Assembly: GCF_014287895.1 (NCBI RefSeq)
Contig: NZ_JACOPP010000020.1
Location: forward strand, 1-58,697
DNA: 58,697 nt
Source of the DNA: Lawsonibacter hominis
GTDB taxonomy: Bacteria > Bacillota > Clostridia > Oscillospirales > Oscillospiraceae
Reading direction: 5' to 3'
This document shows positions 1 through 7,686 of this stretch, in pieces (within the stretch, counting starts at the first letter, position 1; each line of letters starts with the position of its first letter). A program made the position numbers and the translations under genes. The notes beneath the pieces are model-generated. The model was not told where the DNA came from, searched no databases, and saw nothing but the letters and a program-made list of their open reading frames with translations.

Positions 1-2
1 CG

Positions 3-74
3 GACATGGTTTACAGACTCCTTTCAGAATGGTGTGTCGCAACTTCATTCTACCAGAGTTCTGCAAACCATGTC
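3..74 (+). repeat. Left-end extended hairpin of the IS200-like element
   Basis: Arms at 3-20 and 56-74 pair over most of their length (a GACATGGTTT-type arm against its complement). An inner stem pairs AGAATG (26-31) with CATTCT (46-51). In IS200 a left-end structure of this kind blocks transcription entering from outside and limits transposase translation. The same role here is inferred from the family. Confidence 0.6.
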
Positions 75-562
75 TCTTTTTATCCTCTTTTATATTTGCG
101 CAACTTATTTTACCTTATCAGCATACGAGTTGGAGATGTCAATATCATATTGTGTTTGCACCGAAATATCGGAGGATGGAGATATATGGGCAGATCAAAC
201 CGGATATAGGGATAATTTTGCGAAAGTTATGCCAGCAAAAAGGAGTAGAAATCATAGAAGCAAAAGCTTGTCCGGACCATATTCATATGCTTGTAAGTAT
301 CCCGCCGAAGTATGGTGTATCTCAGATTATGGGGTATCTGAAAGGAAAGAGCAGTCTGATGATATTCGATCGGCACGCAAATTTAAAGTACAAGTATGGA
401 AATCGCCATTTCTGGGCTAGAGGCTATTATGTAGACACAGTAGGAAGGAACAAAAAGCAAATAGCGGAATATATCCGAAACCAATTAGAATCGGACCAGC
501 TGGCGGATCAACTGGGACTTAAGGAGTTCGTGGACCCGTTTACGGGTCGCCAGAACAAATAG
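29..562 (+). CDS. tnpA: IS200-type Y1 (HUH) transposase
   Basis: This is a small single-strand DNA transposase of the IS200/IS605 family, which cuts and joins hairpin-marked ends through a tyrosine nucleophile. The HUH motif is visible in PDHIHMLVSIPP, and the catalytic tyrosine region in RGYYVDTVG, followed by the conserved EYIRNQL and DPFTG tail. Family members are about 130-155 residues and begin shortly before the WxCxYHIVFAPKYRR motif. Here that motif starts near residue 35 of the longest frame, and the ATG at 29 lies inside the left-end hairpin. The true start may be a weak codon after the hairpin (ATT at 107 is one option), or the native start may have decayed. The catalytic domain looks intact. 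Confidence 0.85.
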   Translation: MVCRNFILPEFCKPCLFLSSFIFAQLILPYQHTSWRCQYHIVFAPKYRRMEIYGQIKPDIGIILRKLCQQKGVEIIEAKACPDHIHMLVSIPPKYGVSQIMGYLKGKSSLMIFDRHANLKYKYGNRHFWARGYYVDTVGRNKKQIAEYIRNQLESDQLADQLGLKEFVDPFTGRQNK

Positions 563-574
563 GCGCAGCGAAAA

Positions 575-664
575 CCCCTTAAGGGGCAGCCCGTGAAAGA
601 AATGCGGTCGGCAAACCTTTCGGGGCCCCTTAAGGGGCTTCGTCCGTATCATGCCCTTCTAGGG
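575..664. repeat. Right-end palindromes of the IS200-like element
   Basis: The 12-mer CCCCTTAAGGGG occurs twice (575-586 and 626-637), followed by a GCCCT-TCT-AGGGC hairpin (652-664) just before the predicted right tip. These are the sort of imperfect palindromes found in IS200 right ends. No gene is seen between 563 and 830. Confidence 0.6.
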
Positions 665-674
665 CTTACTCAAG

Positions 675-697
675 CCTCCGGCTTTGCCGGAGGTTTT
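675..697 (+). terminator. Hairpin with T4 tail upstream of the molybdoenzyme operon
   Basis: An 8-bp GC-rich stem (675-682 with 686-693, loop TTT) is followed by TTTT. It would stop read-through from the insertion sequence. The same 19-mer hairpin core, CCTCCGGCTTTGCCGGAGG, recurs at 18570-18588. Confidence 0.55.
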
Positions 698-736
698 GAC
701 TGCAGCGTACAAGGGGATCAAAACAAAAAACAGGGC

Positions 737-780
737 TTGCTTTTTGTACGTCCCTATGGCATACTTTTGGTATACCAAAG
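737..780 (+). promoter_or_regulatory. Putative promoter and palindromic operator of the molybdoenzyme operon
   Basis: A candidate promoter has TTGCTT at 737-742, a 17-nt spacer and CATACT at 760-765. It overlaps the perfect 14-bp palindrome TTTGGTATACCAAA (766-779), which falls at the expected transcription start. The TGGT-ATACC-A form resembles operators of GntR/FadR-type regulators. No GntR gene lies in the window, so the regulator is unknown. The operator differs from the IclR palindrome further along. Confidence 0.45.
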
Positions 781-830
781 GAATTCCGGTTGGCGGCGCA
801 GCCGCCGGCCGAAGGAAACAGGAGGGGACT

Positions 831-3506
831 ATGCAGGCAAACACATTCAGCCAGGCGGAATTTCTGGCTGCCGCCGGGATCGGGGGCCTGTGCCCGGCAC
901 AGGACGACACGCCGGCGTTTGCGGCGCTGGAGGGAGAGGGCCGGGCCGGGGCGGACGAGACCAGGATCGTCAAGACCTGCTGCCGGGCCTGCATCGCCAA
1001 CTGCGGCGTGCTGGCCACGGTGCGCAACGGCCGGGTGGTCAAGCTCCAGGGCAACCCGGAGGATCCTATGAGCAAGGGGCGCATGTGCGCCAAGGGCCTG
1101 TCGGGCATCCAGGCCCTCTATCACCCCAACCGCAACAAGTATCCGCTCATCCGCGCGGGCGAGCGGGGGGAAAACAAGTGGCGCCGCGCCTCCTGGGACG
1201 AGGCGCTGGAGTACATCGCAAAGGGCCTGATGAAGGTGCGGGAGCAGTACGGAGCGGAGGCGGTGGCCTGCTCCACCGGCGGCGGCGGCAACCCGGAGAT
1301 CTGGAGCATCGCCCGCTTCTGCAACATCTTCGGCACGCCCAACTGGTTCGAGCCGGGTTGCGCCCAGTGCTATCTGCCCCGGGTGCTGGCCTACACCATG
1401 ATGTACGGCGGGGTGGACCCCAGCATTGCCGATTCCAACGCGCTGGAGCTCTACTTCCCCGACGAGACCCCCATCAAGACCCTGGTGCTCTGGGGGACGG
1501 CCCCCTCCTACTCCTGCCCCGCCAGCGGCGGCGGCATGGTCAGCGACCTGCGGGCCAAGGGGGTCAAGACCGTGGTCGTAGACCCCCGCATGACCCCGGA
1601 CGCCGCCAAGTCCGACGTGTGGCTGCCCATCCGGCCGGGCAGCGACGTGGCCCTGATGCTCGCCTGGATCCGGTACATCCTGGAGCATAAGCTCTTTGAC
1701 CGGGACTTTGTGCGCAAGTGGACCAACCTGCCCTATCTGGTGGACGTGGAGAGCAAGATGCTCCTCCGGGCGGAGAAGAGCCAGGACCCGGATGAGCCCG
1801 ACACGTTTGTGGTCTGGGATCAGAAGACGGCCGGTCCCCGCCCCCTGCCCTATCCCTGGGACGACGCCCTGGACCCCGCGCTGGAGGGGACGTTCACCGT
1901 AGACGGACGGCGCTGCAAGACCGGCTTCCAGCTTTTGTGGGAGCGGGTGCAGGCGTATACCCTGGAGAAGGCGGCCGAGCTGTGCTGGCTGGACGCGGAG
2001 CGGATCGAACGGGCCATCCGGCTCTTCACCGACAACAGCCCCAGCGGCCTGGCCATCGGAGTGGCCACCGACCAGGGCGCCAACTCCGTCCAGGCGGCCA
2101 TGGCGGCGGCCACCATCGACCTGCTCATGGGCAATGTGGAACGTCCCGGCGCGCTGCTCCAGCGCTTCCGCACCAGCGGGCTGTTCGATATGCCCAACTA
2201 CCCGGTGCCCATCGCCGCCCGGATGCTGCCCGAGGAACAGCTGAAAAAGCGCCTGGGCGCCAACGAGCACAAGGGCCTGCACATCTGGTTTGCGGGGCAT
2301 CCCTCCAGCATCCGGGACGCCATGATCACCGGCAAGCCCTACCCGGTCAAGGCGTGGATCGACCGTTCCGGCAATAAGCTGGGCGCGGTGGCCGACAGCC
2401 AGAGCTGGCTGCCCGCCATTGAGAACATGGACCTGATCGTCCACATGTACACCACGCCCACCTCCTTCTCCGCCTATGCCGACGTGCTCCTGCCCGCCGA
2501 GGAGTGGCTGGAGACCGACATGATGGTGGAGACCTGCAACAAACTTTTCGCCCGTCAGGCGGCGACCCACCTGTGGGAGACCATGGACGAGACGCTGTTC
2601 TGGTCCCGGCTGGCGAAAAAGTGCGCCGAGCTGGGCCATGAGCGCTGCCGGCTGGCCTTCGATCCGGAGTTTATGGGGAAGGATCTGGCCTACTGGGACA
2701 GCATGGACGAATTTTTTACCCACTTTACCTCCCGCATCGGCCTGACCTGGAAGCAGTTCAAGGAAAAGGCGCCCTTTGAGTACCTGCCCCGGGACCAGTG
2801 GCGCTCCTACTACGTCTACCGGCAGACCGATCCCAAGACCGGCAAGCCCGGGGGCTTCGCCACGCCCTCCAAAAAGCTGGAGCTGTATCTGGAGAGCATG
2901 ATCACGCTCAGCCGCACGGGCAAGCCCTTCAGCCTGTATGAGCTGCCCCCCGCGTCCAGGGACTACGATCCCCTCCCCTATTACTTTGAGCCCTATGAAA
3001 GCCCCATCGCCAGCACGGAGCTGGCCAAGGAGTACCCCCTGGTGCTCACCAGCGGGCGGGTGCCCTTTTACCACCACGGTACGCTGCGCAACATCCCATG
3101 GCTGCGGGAGATCTATCCGGCCCCCGAGCTGTGGATCCACCCCACGGCGGCAGGGCAGTGCGGCGTGGCCGACGGAGACTGGGTCTGGGTGGCGTCCCAG
3201 CGGGGCAGGACCCAGGCCATCGCCCGGGTCACCGAGGGCATCAACCCGGGCACGGTGTGCATGGAGCGCTTCTGGAACCCGGAGAAGCTGAACACCCCCA
3301 CCCACGGCTGGCGGGAGATGAACGTGAACATGCTCACCAAGGCCGACGCCCCCTTCAACGACGTGGTGGGCACCTATACCCTGCGGGGCTTTCTGGTAAA
3401 GGTCACCAAGGCGGAGGGCCCGCCGGAGGGCGTGTGGCTCAAGCCGGAGGACTTCAAGCCCTGGCTGCCGCAGCCCACCGAACCGACTCCGGAGGTGCGC
3501 GTATGA
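831..3506 (+). CDS. Cytoplasmic Mo/W-bisPGD oxidoreductase, DMSO reductase superfamily (catalytic subunit)
   Basis: An 891-residue molybdopterin oxidoreductase. An N-terminal [4Fe-4S] site is formed by Cys51, Cys54, Cys58 and Cys86. The bis-MGD-binding folds follow, and a C-terminal molydopterin-dinucleotide-binding domain starts near the segment YPLVLTSGR. A Cys pair in EPGCAQC (Cys177, Cys180) sits where family members place the metal ligand, so a Cys-ligated centre is likely. There is no Tat signal, unlike most respiratory relatives, so it should act in the cytoplasm. The ATG at 831 was chosen because AGGAGGGG precedes it; longer in-frame starts lack a ribosome site. It overlaps the next gene by 4 nt. 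Relatives include acetylene hydratase, catechol dehydroxylases and pyrogallol transhydroxylase; the substrate cannot be read from sequence. Confidence 0.85.
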   Translation: MQANTFSQAEFLAAAGIGGLCPAQDDTPAFAALEGEGRAGADETRIVKTCCRACIANCGVLATVRNGRVVKLQGNPEDPMSKGRMCAKGLSGIQALYHPNRNKYPLIRAGERGENKWRRASWDEALEYIAKGLMKVREQYGAEAVACSTGGGGNPEIWSIARFCNIFGTPNWFEPGCAQCYLPRVLAYTMMYGGVDPSIADSNALELYFPDETPIKTLVLWGTAPSYSCPASGGGMVSDLRAKGVKTVVVDPRMTPDAAKSDVWLPIRPGSDVALMLAWIRYILEHKLFDRDFVRKWTNLPYLVDVESKMLLRAEKSQDPDEPDTFVVWDQKTAGPRPLPYPWDDALDPALEGTFTVDGRRCKTGFQLLWERVQAYTLEKAAELCWLDAERIERAIRLFTDNSPSGLAIGVATDQGANSVQAAMAAATIDLLMGNVERPGALLQRFRTSGLFDMPNYPVPIAARMLPEEQLKKRLGANEHKGLHIWFAGHPSSIRDAMITGKPYPVKAWIDRSGNKLGAVADSQSWLPAIENMDLIVHMYTTPTSFSAYADVLLPAEEWLETDMMVETCNKLFARQAATHLWETMDETLFWSRLAKKCAELGHERCRLAFDPEFMGKDLAYWDSMDEFFTHFTSRIGLTWKQFKEKAPFEYLPRDQWRSYYVYRQTDPKTGKPGGFATPSKKLELYLESMITLSRTGKPFSLYELPPASRDYDPLPYYFEPYESPIASTELAKEYPLVLTSGRVPFYHHGTLRNIPWLREIYPAPELWIHPTAAGQCGVADGDWVWVASQRGRTQAIARVTEGINPGTVCMERFWNPEKLNTPTHGWREMNVNMLTKADAPFNDVVGTYTLRGFLVKVTKAEGPPEGVWLKPEDFKPWLPQPTEPTPEVRV

Positions 3507-4117
3507 AACATGGTTTTGTGATCGACCTGGACCGCTGCATTGGCTGCAAGGGGTGCCAGGTGGCCTGCAAGCAGGAGAACGGCGTGGCGCTGGGGGCCAA
3601 CCGCACGCTGGTGCGCACGGTAGGCCCCATGGGGAGCTATCCCGACGTGCAGATGTATTTCCTGCCCACCCCGTGCCAGCAGTGTGCCGACCCGCCCTGC
3701 GTACAGGTCTGTCCCACCGGGGCCTGCTGGCAGAACCGGGAGGAGGGCGTGGTGCTCATCGACCGGGAGCAGTGCATTGGCTGCCGCAGCTGCGGGGAGG
3801 CCTGCCCCTACCAGGCCAATACGTTTAATCAGGAGCTGCGGGTCATGGACAAGTGCGACACCTGCATCGCCGCCCGGGCGCAGGGGGAGCTGCCGGCCTG
3901 CGTGCGCAACTGCGCCGGCGGGGCCCTGCGCTTCGGGGACCTGGACGACCCCGAAAGCGAGGTCTCACGCCTGCTCGCTTCCGTCCCGGCGGAGAAGGTC
4001 CATTCCCTGCGGGACTTTGGCAACGGACCGTCCATCCGCTACATCCTGCGCCGGGACAAGTGGGTGGACGCGCTGCCCCAGGAGCTGGAAACTGCGAAAG
4101 GAGGGCGCAACGGATGA
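3503..4117 (+). CDS. DmsB/PsrB-like ferredoxin subunit with four [4Fe-4S] clusters
   Basis: The 204-residue electron-transfer subunit of the upstream molybdoenzyme. Four cysteine clusters are visible: C12-x2-C15-x2-C18-x3-C22 at the N terminus, CQQC-x4-C-x3-C, CIGCRSCGEAC, and a split last set including CDTC. This is the pattern of DmsB, PsrB and PhsB subunits, which pass electrons to the catalytic subunit. ATGA overlaps at both ends couple its translation to its neighbours. No NrfD/DmsC membrane anchor follows. The operon instead continues with AsrA- and AsrB-type flavin/FeS proteins, so the electron source is probably NAD(P)H rather than quinol (inference). Confidence 0.9.
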   Translation: MKHGFVIDLDRCIGCKGCQVACKQENGVALGANRTLVRTVGPMGSYPDVQMYFLPTPCQQCADPPCVQVCPTGACWQNREEGVVLIDREQCIGCRSCGEACPYQANTFNQELRVMDKCDTCIAARAQGELPACVRNCAGGALRFGDLDDPESEVSRLLASVPAEKVHSLRDFGNGPSIRYILRRDKWVDALPQELETAKGGRNG

Positions 4118-5772
4118 CACATCCTGAGCTGAACGCCGCCCGGGAAGGGCTGTACCGCCTGCTCTCCCGCCTGTACCGGCAGGAGGTGGACGCCCCCCTG
4201 CTGGAGCGGCTGCGCGGCATGACCTTTCCCCAAACCTGCCCCCAGCCGGAGCTGGAGGCGGGCTACCGCGCCCTGGAGCGCTGGCTGAGCGCCGGCACAG
4301 AGGACGCTCTGGACGCGCTGGCCGTGGATTTTGCCCGGGTATTCCTTGGGGCCGGCAGCGCCGAGGGCTGCGCGGCCTTTCCCTACGAATCGGTGTACAC
4401 CAGCCCCAAGCGGCTGGTGATGCAGGACGCGTGGGAGCGGGTAAAGTCCCTCTATGCCGCCCACGGAGTACGCATCGACACAGATTCCTCCGAGCTGATG
4501 GAGGACCACATCGCCTATGAGCTGGCCTATATGGCCCTTTTGTGCCGGGAGGGGGCCGAACGCGCGGAGCAGCGCGCCTTCCTGGAGGAGCACCTGCTGA
4601 CCTGGGTCCCGGACTTCTGCGCGGATCTGCAGCGCTGCGCCGGGACCGGGTTCTACCGCTGCGTGGCCCAGCTGACCCTGGGCTGGCTGAAGCTGGAGGA
4701 GGGCCTTCTGCAGGCGGAGGAGAACGCTCCGTCCCCGTTCAGCTGCCGCGTCAGCACCCCGGCGCTGGACCGGATCCTGGAGGCGCTGGGGAAAGAGTAC
4801 CGCATCTACGCCCCCAAACGCTTTCCCGGCCGGGGCGCCAGGGCGGGGAGCGATTTGGTGCGCTACGCCCCCATCCGCTCGGCGGCTGAGATCGTCACCG
4901 ACGCGCCCTCCGATTTTTCCGCCAAGGAGATCTTCTACCCCGTCAACCAGACCATGCTGTACTTTCAGGACGATGCGTGCCGGGAGAGCGTGCTCTCCGA
5001 CCAGCGTGAGATCCTGATCTTTGCCCGGCCCTGCGACATCAACGCCGTCCGGCGGCTGGACCAGATCTTTTTGGGAAACGGCGGGGAGCAGGACGTCTAT
5101 TACCGGCGCCTGCGGGAAAAGGTACGCTTCCTCCTGCTGGAGTGCGGCGGCGGCTGGGATACCTGCTTCTGCGTCAGCATGGGCAGCAACCGGACCGAGG
5201 ACTACAGTCTGGCCCTGCGCCTGGAGGAGGGCGGCGCGCTGGTACAGGTGAAGGACCCGGCCTTCGCACCCTATTTTGAGGGGGCCGACGCCTGCGCGTA
5301 TACCCCGGGCTTTGTGGAGGAGAACCGGCGTGCCGCCCGCCTGCCCGTCATCCCCGACCGGGAGACGCTGAAGACGGCCAGTGGCCTGGATTTCTGGAAG
5401 CAGTATGACGAGCGGTGCATCGGCTGCGGCGGGTGCAACACCGTTTGCCCCACCTGCTCCTGCTTCGACACGGTGGATGTGATCTACAACGAGACCAGCC
5501 GGGACGGCGAGCGGCGGCGGGTGTGGTCCTCCTGCATGCTCCGTGACTTTACCGCCACGGCCGGGGGGCACCGGGCCCGGAGTACGCCGGGAGCCAATAT
5601 GCGCTTCAAAGTGCTCCACAAGGTCTACGATTACAAGGCCCGCTTCGGCGGCGAAGAGCACATGTGCGTGGGCTGCGGCCGGTGCGACCGGCGCTGTCCC
5701 AAGGACATCTCGTTCTACGACGCGGTCTGCGGCTTTACACAGGCCCTGGAACAGGAGGCGGAACACAAATGA
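4114..5772 (+). CDS. Fused TorD-like chaperone / AsrA-type iron-sulfur subunit
   Basis: A 552-residue two-domain protein. Residues 1 to about 205 look like a TorD/DmsD-type molybdoenzyme maturation chaperone: all-helical, with FARVFLG and FPYESVY segments. Residues from about 210 to the end match AsrA, the anaerobic sulfite reductase subunit A that relays electrons through two [4Fe-4S] clusters. Cysteine runs are CIGCGGCNTVCPTC near residues 435-448 and CVGCGRCDRRC near 518-528. TorD and AsrA are normally separate proteins of different systems. The reading frame is continuous across the junction with no stop. The start ATG overlaps the previous stop (ATGA) and has an upstream GGAGGG site. The fusion would tie cofactor insertion to electron supply in one polypeptide; that role is inferred. 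Confidence 0.85.
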   Translation: MTHPELNAAREGLYRLLSRLYRQEVDAPLLERLRGMTFPQTCPQPELEAGYRALERWLSAGTEDALDALAVDFARVFLGAGSAEGCAAFPYESVYTSPKRLVMQDAWERVKSLYAAHGVRIDTDSSELMEDHIAYELAYMALLCREGAERAEQRAFLEEHLLTWVPDFCADLQRCAGTGFYRCVAQLTLGWLKLEEGLLQAEENAPSPFSCRVSTPALDRILEALGKEYRIYAPKRFPGRGARAGSDLVRYAPIRSAAEIVTDAPSDFSAKEIFYPVNQTMLYFQDDACRESVLSDQREILIFARPCDINAVRRLDQIFLGNGGEQDVYYRRLREKVRFLLLECGGGWDTCFCVSMGSNRTEDYSLALRLEEGGALVQVKDPAFAPYFEGADACAYTPGFVEENRRAARLPVIPDRETLKTASGLDFWKQYDERCIGCGGCNTVCPTCSCFDTVDVIYNETSRDGERRRVWSSCMLRDFTATAGGHRARSTPGANMRFKVLHKVYDYKARFGGEEHMCVGCGRCDRRCPKDISFYDAVCGFTQALEQEAEHK

Positions 5773-6557
5773 ACAACATCATGCTGCCCGCGCCCCATAA
5801 GATCCTGAAGGTCGTCAAGGAGACCCGCGCGGAATATACCTTCCGGGTGGCCTACGAGGGCGAGACCCGCCACGGCCAGTTTTTTCAGCTCTCCATCCCC
5901 AAGGTGGGCGAGGCTCCCATTTCCGTCAGCGGCAAGGGGGAAGGCTGGGTGGAATTCACCATCCGAAAGGTGGGCCGTCTCACAGAGGGGATCTTCGGTC
6001 TGGGCGCGGGAGACCTGCTTTTCATGCGGGGGCCTTATGGAAATTCCTTCCCGGTGGAGGAGTTTGAGGGAAAAGATCTGGTGGTGATCTGCGGCGGCAC
6101 CGGCATGGCTCCAGTGAAGACCCTGCTCAATCACTTTTACGACCACCCGGAGGTGTGCCGCTCCGTCCATCTGATCGCCGGATTCAAGGACCTGGACTGC
6201 GTCCTGTTTACCGAGGAGCTGGAGAAGTTCAAGGGCCGGTTCCATACGGTGGCCACGCTGGATACCATGCAGGCGCCCGGCTTTCAAACGGGCATGGTCA
6301 CCGCTCATATCCCCGCCATCCCCTTTGCGCGCTTTGCGGATTATAACGTGGTCATCGTGGGCCCGCCGGTGATGATGCACTTTGCCGCGCTGGCATGCCG
6401 CAGCGCCGGCGTGCCGGAAGAAAAGATCTGGGTCTCCTTTGAACGCAAGATGTCCTGCGCCGTGGGCAAATGCGGGCACTGCAAGATCAACGAGACCTAT
6501 GTGTGCCTGGAGGGACCGGTATTCAATTACACCAAGGCCAAAGACCTGTTTGACTGA
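5769..6557 (+). CDS. asrB: AsrB-type NAD(P)H/FAD oxidoreductase subunit
   Basis: A 262-residue protein of the ferredoxin-NADP reductase fold. The FAD-binding beta barrel is followed by the nucleotide-binding segment VVICGGTGMAP and a C-terminal cysteine set (CAVGKCGHCKI ... CLEGP) that binds an FeS cluster, as in AsrB and dihydroorotate dehydrogenase PyrK-type proteins. It takes electrons from NAD(P)H and hands them to AsrA. It starts with ATGA overlapping the AsrA stop. The usual partner AsrC (siroheme sulfite reductase) is absent. The gene is closed by a strong terminator, so the four-gene operon is complete without it. Confidence 0.88.
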   Translation: MNNIMLPAPHKILKVVKETRAEYTFRVAYEGETRHGQFFQLSIPKVGEAPISVSGKGEGWVEFTIRKVGRLTEGIFGLGAGDLLFMRGPYGNSFPVEEFEGKDLVVICGGTGMAPVKTLLNHFYDHPEVCRSVHLIAGFKDLDCVLFTEELEKFKGRFHTVATLDTMQAPGFQTGMVTAHIPAIPFARFADYNVVIVGPPVMMHFAALACRSAGVPEEKIWVSFERKMSCAVGKCGHCKINETYVCLEGPVFNYTKAKDLFD

Positions 6558-6560
6558 AGA

Positions 6561-6597
6561 AACGCCCCGCGCCTTCTCGGAAGGCGCGGGGCGTTTT
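6561..6597 (+). terminator. Rho-independent terminator of the molybdoenzyme operon
   Basis: A perfect 15-bp stem (6561-6575 with 6581-6595, 5-nt loop) runs into TTTTT on the + strand. On the minus strand it is followed by a weaker T-rich tract, so it probably also ends the convergent operon whose last gene stops at 6665. Confidence 0.9.
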
Positions 6598-6664
6598 TAT
6601 GCAAAAAAGGATCGGACGGGAAGGGGGCCACCCGCCCGGCGGCCTCTTTTACCGGGCGATGTGT

Positions 6665-7663
6665 TCAGATTTGGGGGAAAATGGCCTGAGCGTTGCCGAA
6701 AAAGATCTGATCCAGGTCGTTTTTGCTCATCGGCACTGCGTCAAAGAACTCGTCCACCGCCTCGGGATACTCATAGGGGTAGTCGGTCCCAAACAGGATC
6801 CGGTCGAGCCCCAGCACGTCCACGGCACAGCGCAGGGCGCTGGGGCAGAAATCGCCGCTGGTGGTGACCCAGATGTTGTGACGGAAGTAATGTTCCGGCA
6901 GCTGCCGGTTGACGGCGGGCGCGATGCTGTGGTAGCCGCGGATCTTTTCATTCATGCGCCGCATGGTATAGGGGAAAATTTCCCCCATATGGCCGATGAG
7001 GACCTTCAGTGTGGGCAGACGGTCAAAGATGCCCTTGCAGATCATGCGCATCAGGTCTACCGACACGTCGATGCCGAAGCCGAAGGGGGCGGCGGCCAGT
7101 TGGGGGCCCAGGCCCTTCATCCGCTCGTCGATGGGCTGGGTGGGGTGGATGTACAGTGCGCCGTGATAGTCCGCCAGCTTCTTCAGCAGCGGGAAGTAGC
7201 AGTCGTCGTCAATATGGGAGGCGCCGAAGTTGGAATCGACCAGCCAGCCCAGAAAGCCCAGCTCCTTCATGCACCGCTCCAGCTCCTGAAGGGAGGCGTC
7301 GAGATCCGCCACCGGCAGGGCGGCAAAGCCCTGGAAGCGGCCGGGATACTTCCGCATCCCCTCGTAGAGGTAATCGTTGGCCTTCCGGCACCATTCCACG
7401 CTCTCCTCCGGAGACAGAAAGTCGATGCCGGAGGAGACGCTGAGCACCTGCATGCGGACGCCGTGGGCGTCCATGATCCGGATCCGCTCGTCCAGGGACT
7501 CCTCCAGGTGGGTGAGACGGTAGGGATGGCGGAGGGTAAAATCGTCGCTGCGGCGGAAGGTCCTGGTCGCGCGGTCATACATGGGATAATCGGTCCGGGT
7601 GGAGAAATAATCCATCAGCTCCGGAAAGTAATAGTGTGCTTCAAAATCAATTCGGTTCGTCAT
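6665..7663 (-). CDS. Amidohydrolase-2 family protein, aromatic-acid (resorcylate/dihydroxybenzoate) decarboxylase-like
   Basis: A 332-residue TIM-barrel amidohydrolase of the ACMSD / gamma-resorcylate decarboxylase group. The N-terminal metal motif is E8-x-H10 (in DFEAHYYF) rather than the HxH of classical amidohydrolases. ExH is typical of 2,6- and 2,3-dihydroxybenzoate decarboxylases. Other expected ligands are H173 (YIHPTQP) and D294 (FGTDYP), with a GHMGE segment supplying the usual active-site His. These non-oxidative decarboxylases remove CO2 from hydroxy-aromatic acids. It is the last gene of the IclR-linked TRAP operon, 23 nt after the M24 gene. The precise substrate is unknown. Confidence 0.8.
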   Translation of the reverse strand: MTNRIDFEAHYYFPELMDYFSTRTDYPMYDRATRTFRRSDDFTLRHPYRLTHLEESLDERIRIMDAHGVRMQVLSVSSGIDFLSPEESVEWCRKANDYLYEGMRKYPGRFQGFAALPVADLDASLQELERCMKELGFLGWLVDSNFGASHIDDDCYFPLLKKLADYHGALYIHPTQPIDERMKGLGPQLAAAPFGFGIDVSVDLMRMICKGIFDRLPTLKVLIGHMGEIFPYTMRRMNEKIRGYHSIAPAVNRQLPEHYFRHNIWVTTSGDFCPSALRCAVDVLGLDRILFGTDYPYEYPEAVDEFFDAVPMSKNDLDQIFFGNAQAIFPQI

Positions 7664-7686
7664 GTTATCCCCTCAATTTGGTGTCG

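Larger units (their letters stand above)
3..673 (+). mobile_element. IS200/IS605-family insertion sequence (single-gene)
   Basis: The unit comprises a left-end hairpin (3-74), a Y1 transposase gene and a hairpin-rich right end (575-664). Elements of this family have no terminal inverted repeats and move as single strands recognised through subterminal hairpins, which fits the layout. The right boundary is placed at TCAA (670-673) by analogy with the right cleavage site of IS608; this is inference. The left tip may lie upstream of the window, so the element could be cut by the window edge. No tnpB is present, as in IS200 proper. Confidence 0.75.

Noticed and set aside
666..3305. An 879-codon open frame on the minus strand opposite the molybdoenzyme gene
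   Set aside because: It is an antisense shadow caused by high GC at third positions. The product is Gly/Val/Gln/His-rich, has no recognisable domain or ribosome site, and the + strand gene has clear motifs.
4114..6557. Calling the AsrA and AsrB homologues a dissimilatory sulfite reductase
   Set aside because: The siroheme subunit AsrC is absent, the operon has a terminator after AsrB, and AsrA is fused to a molybdoenzyme chaperone.
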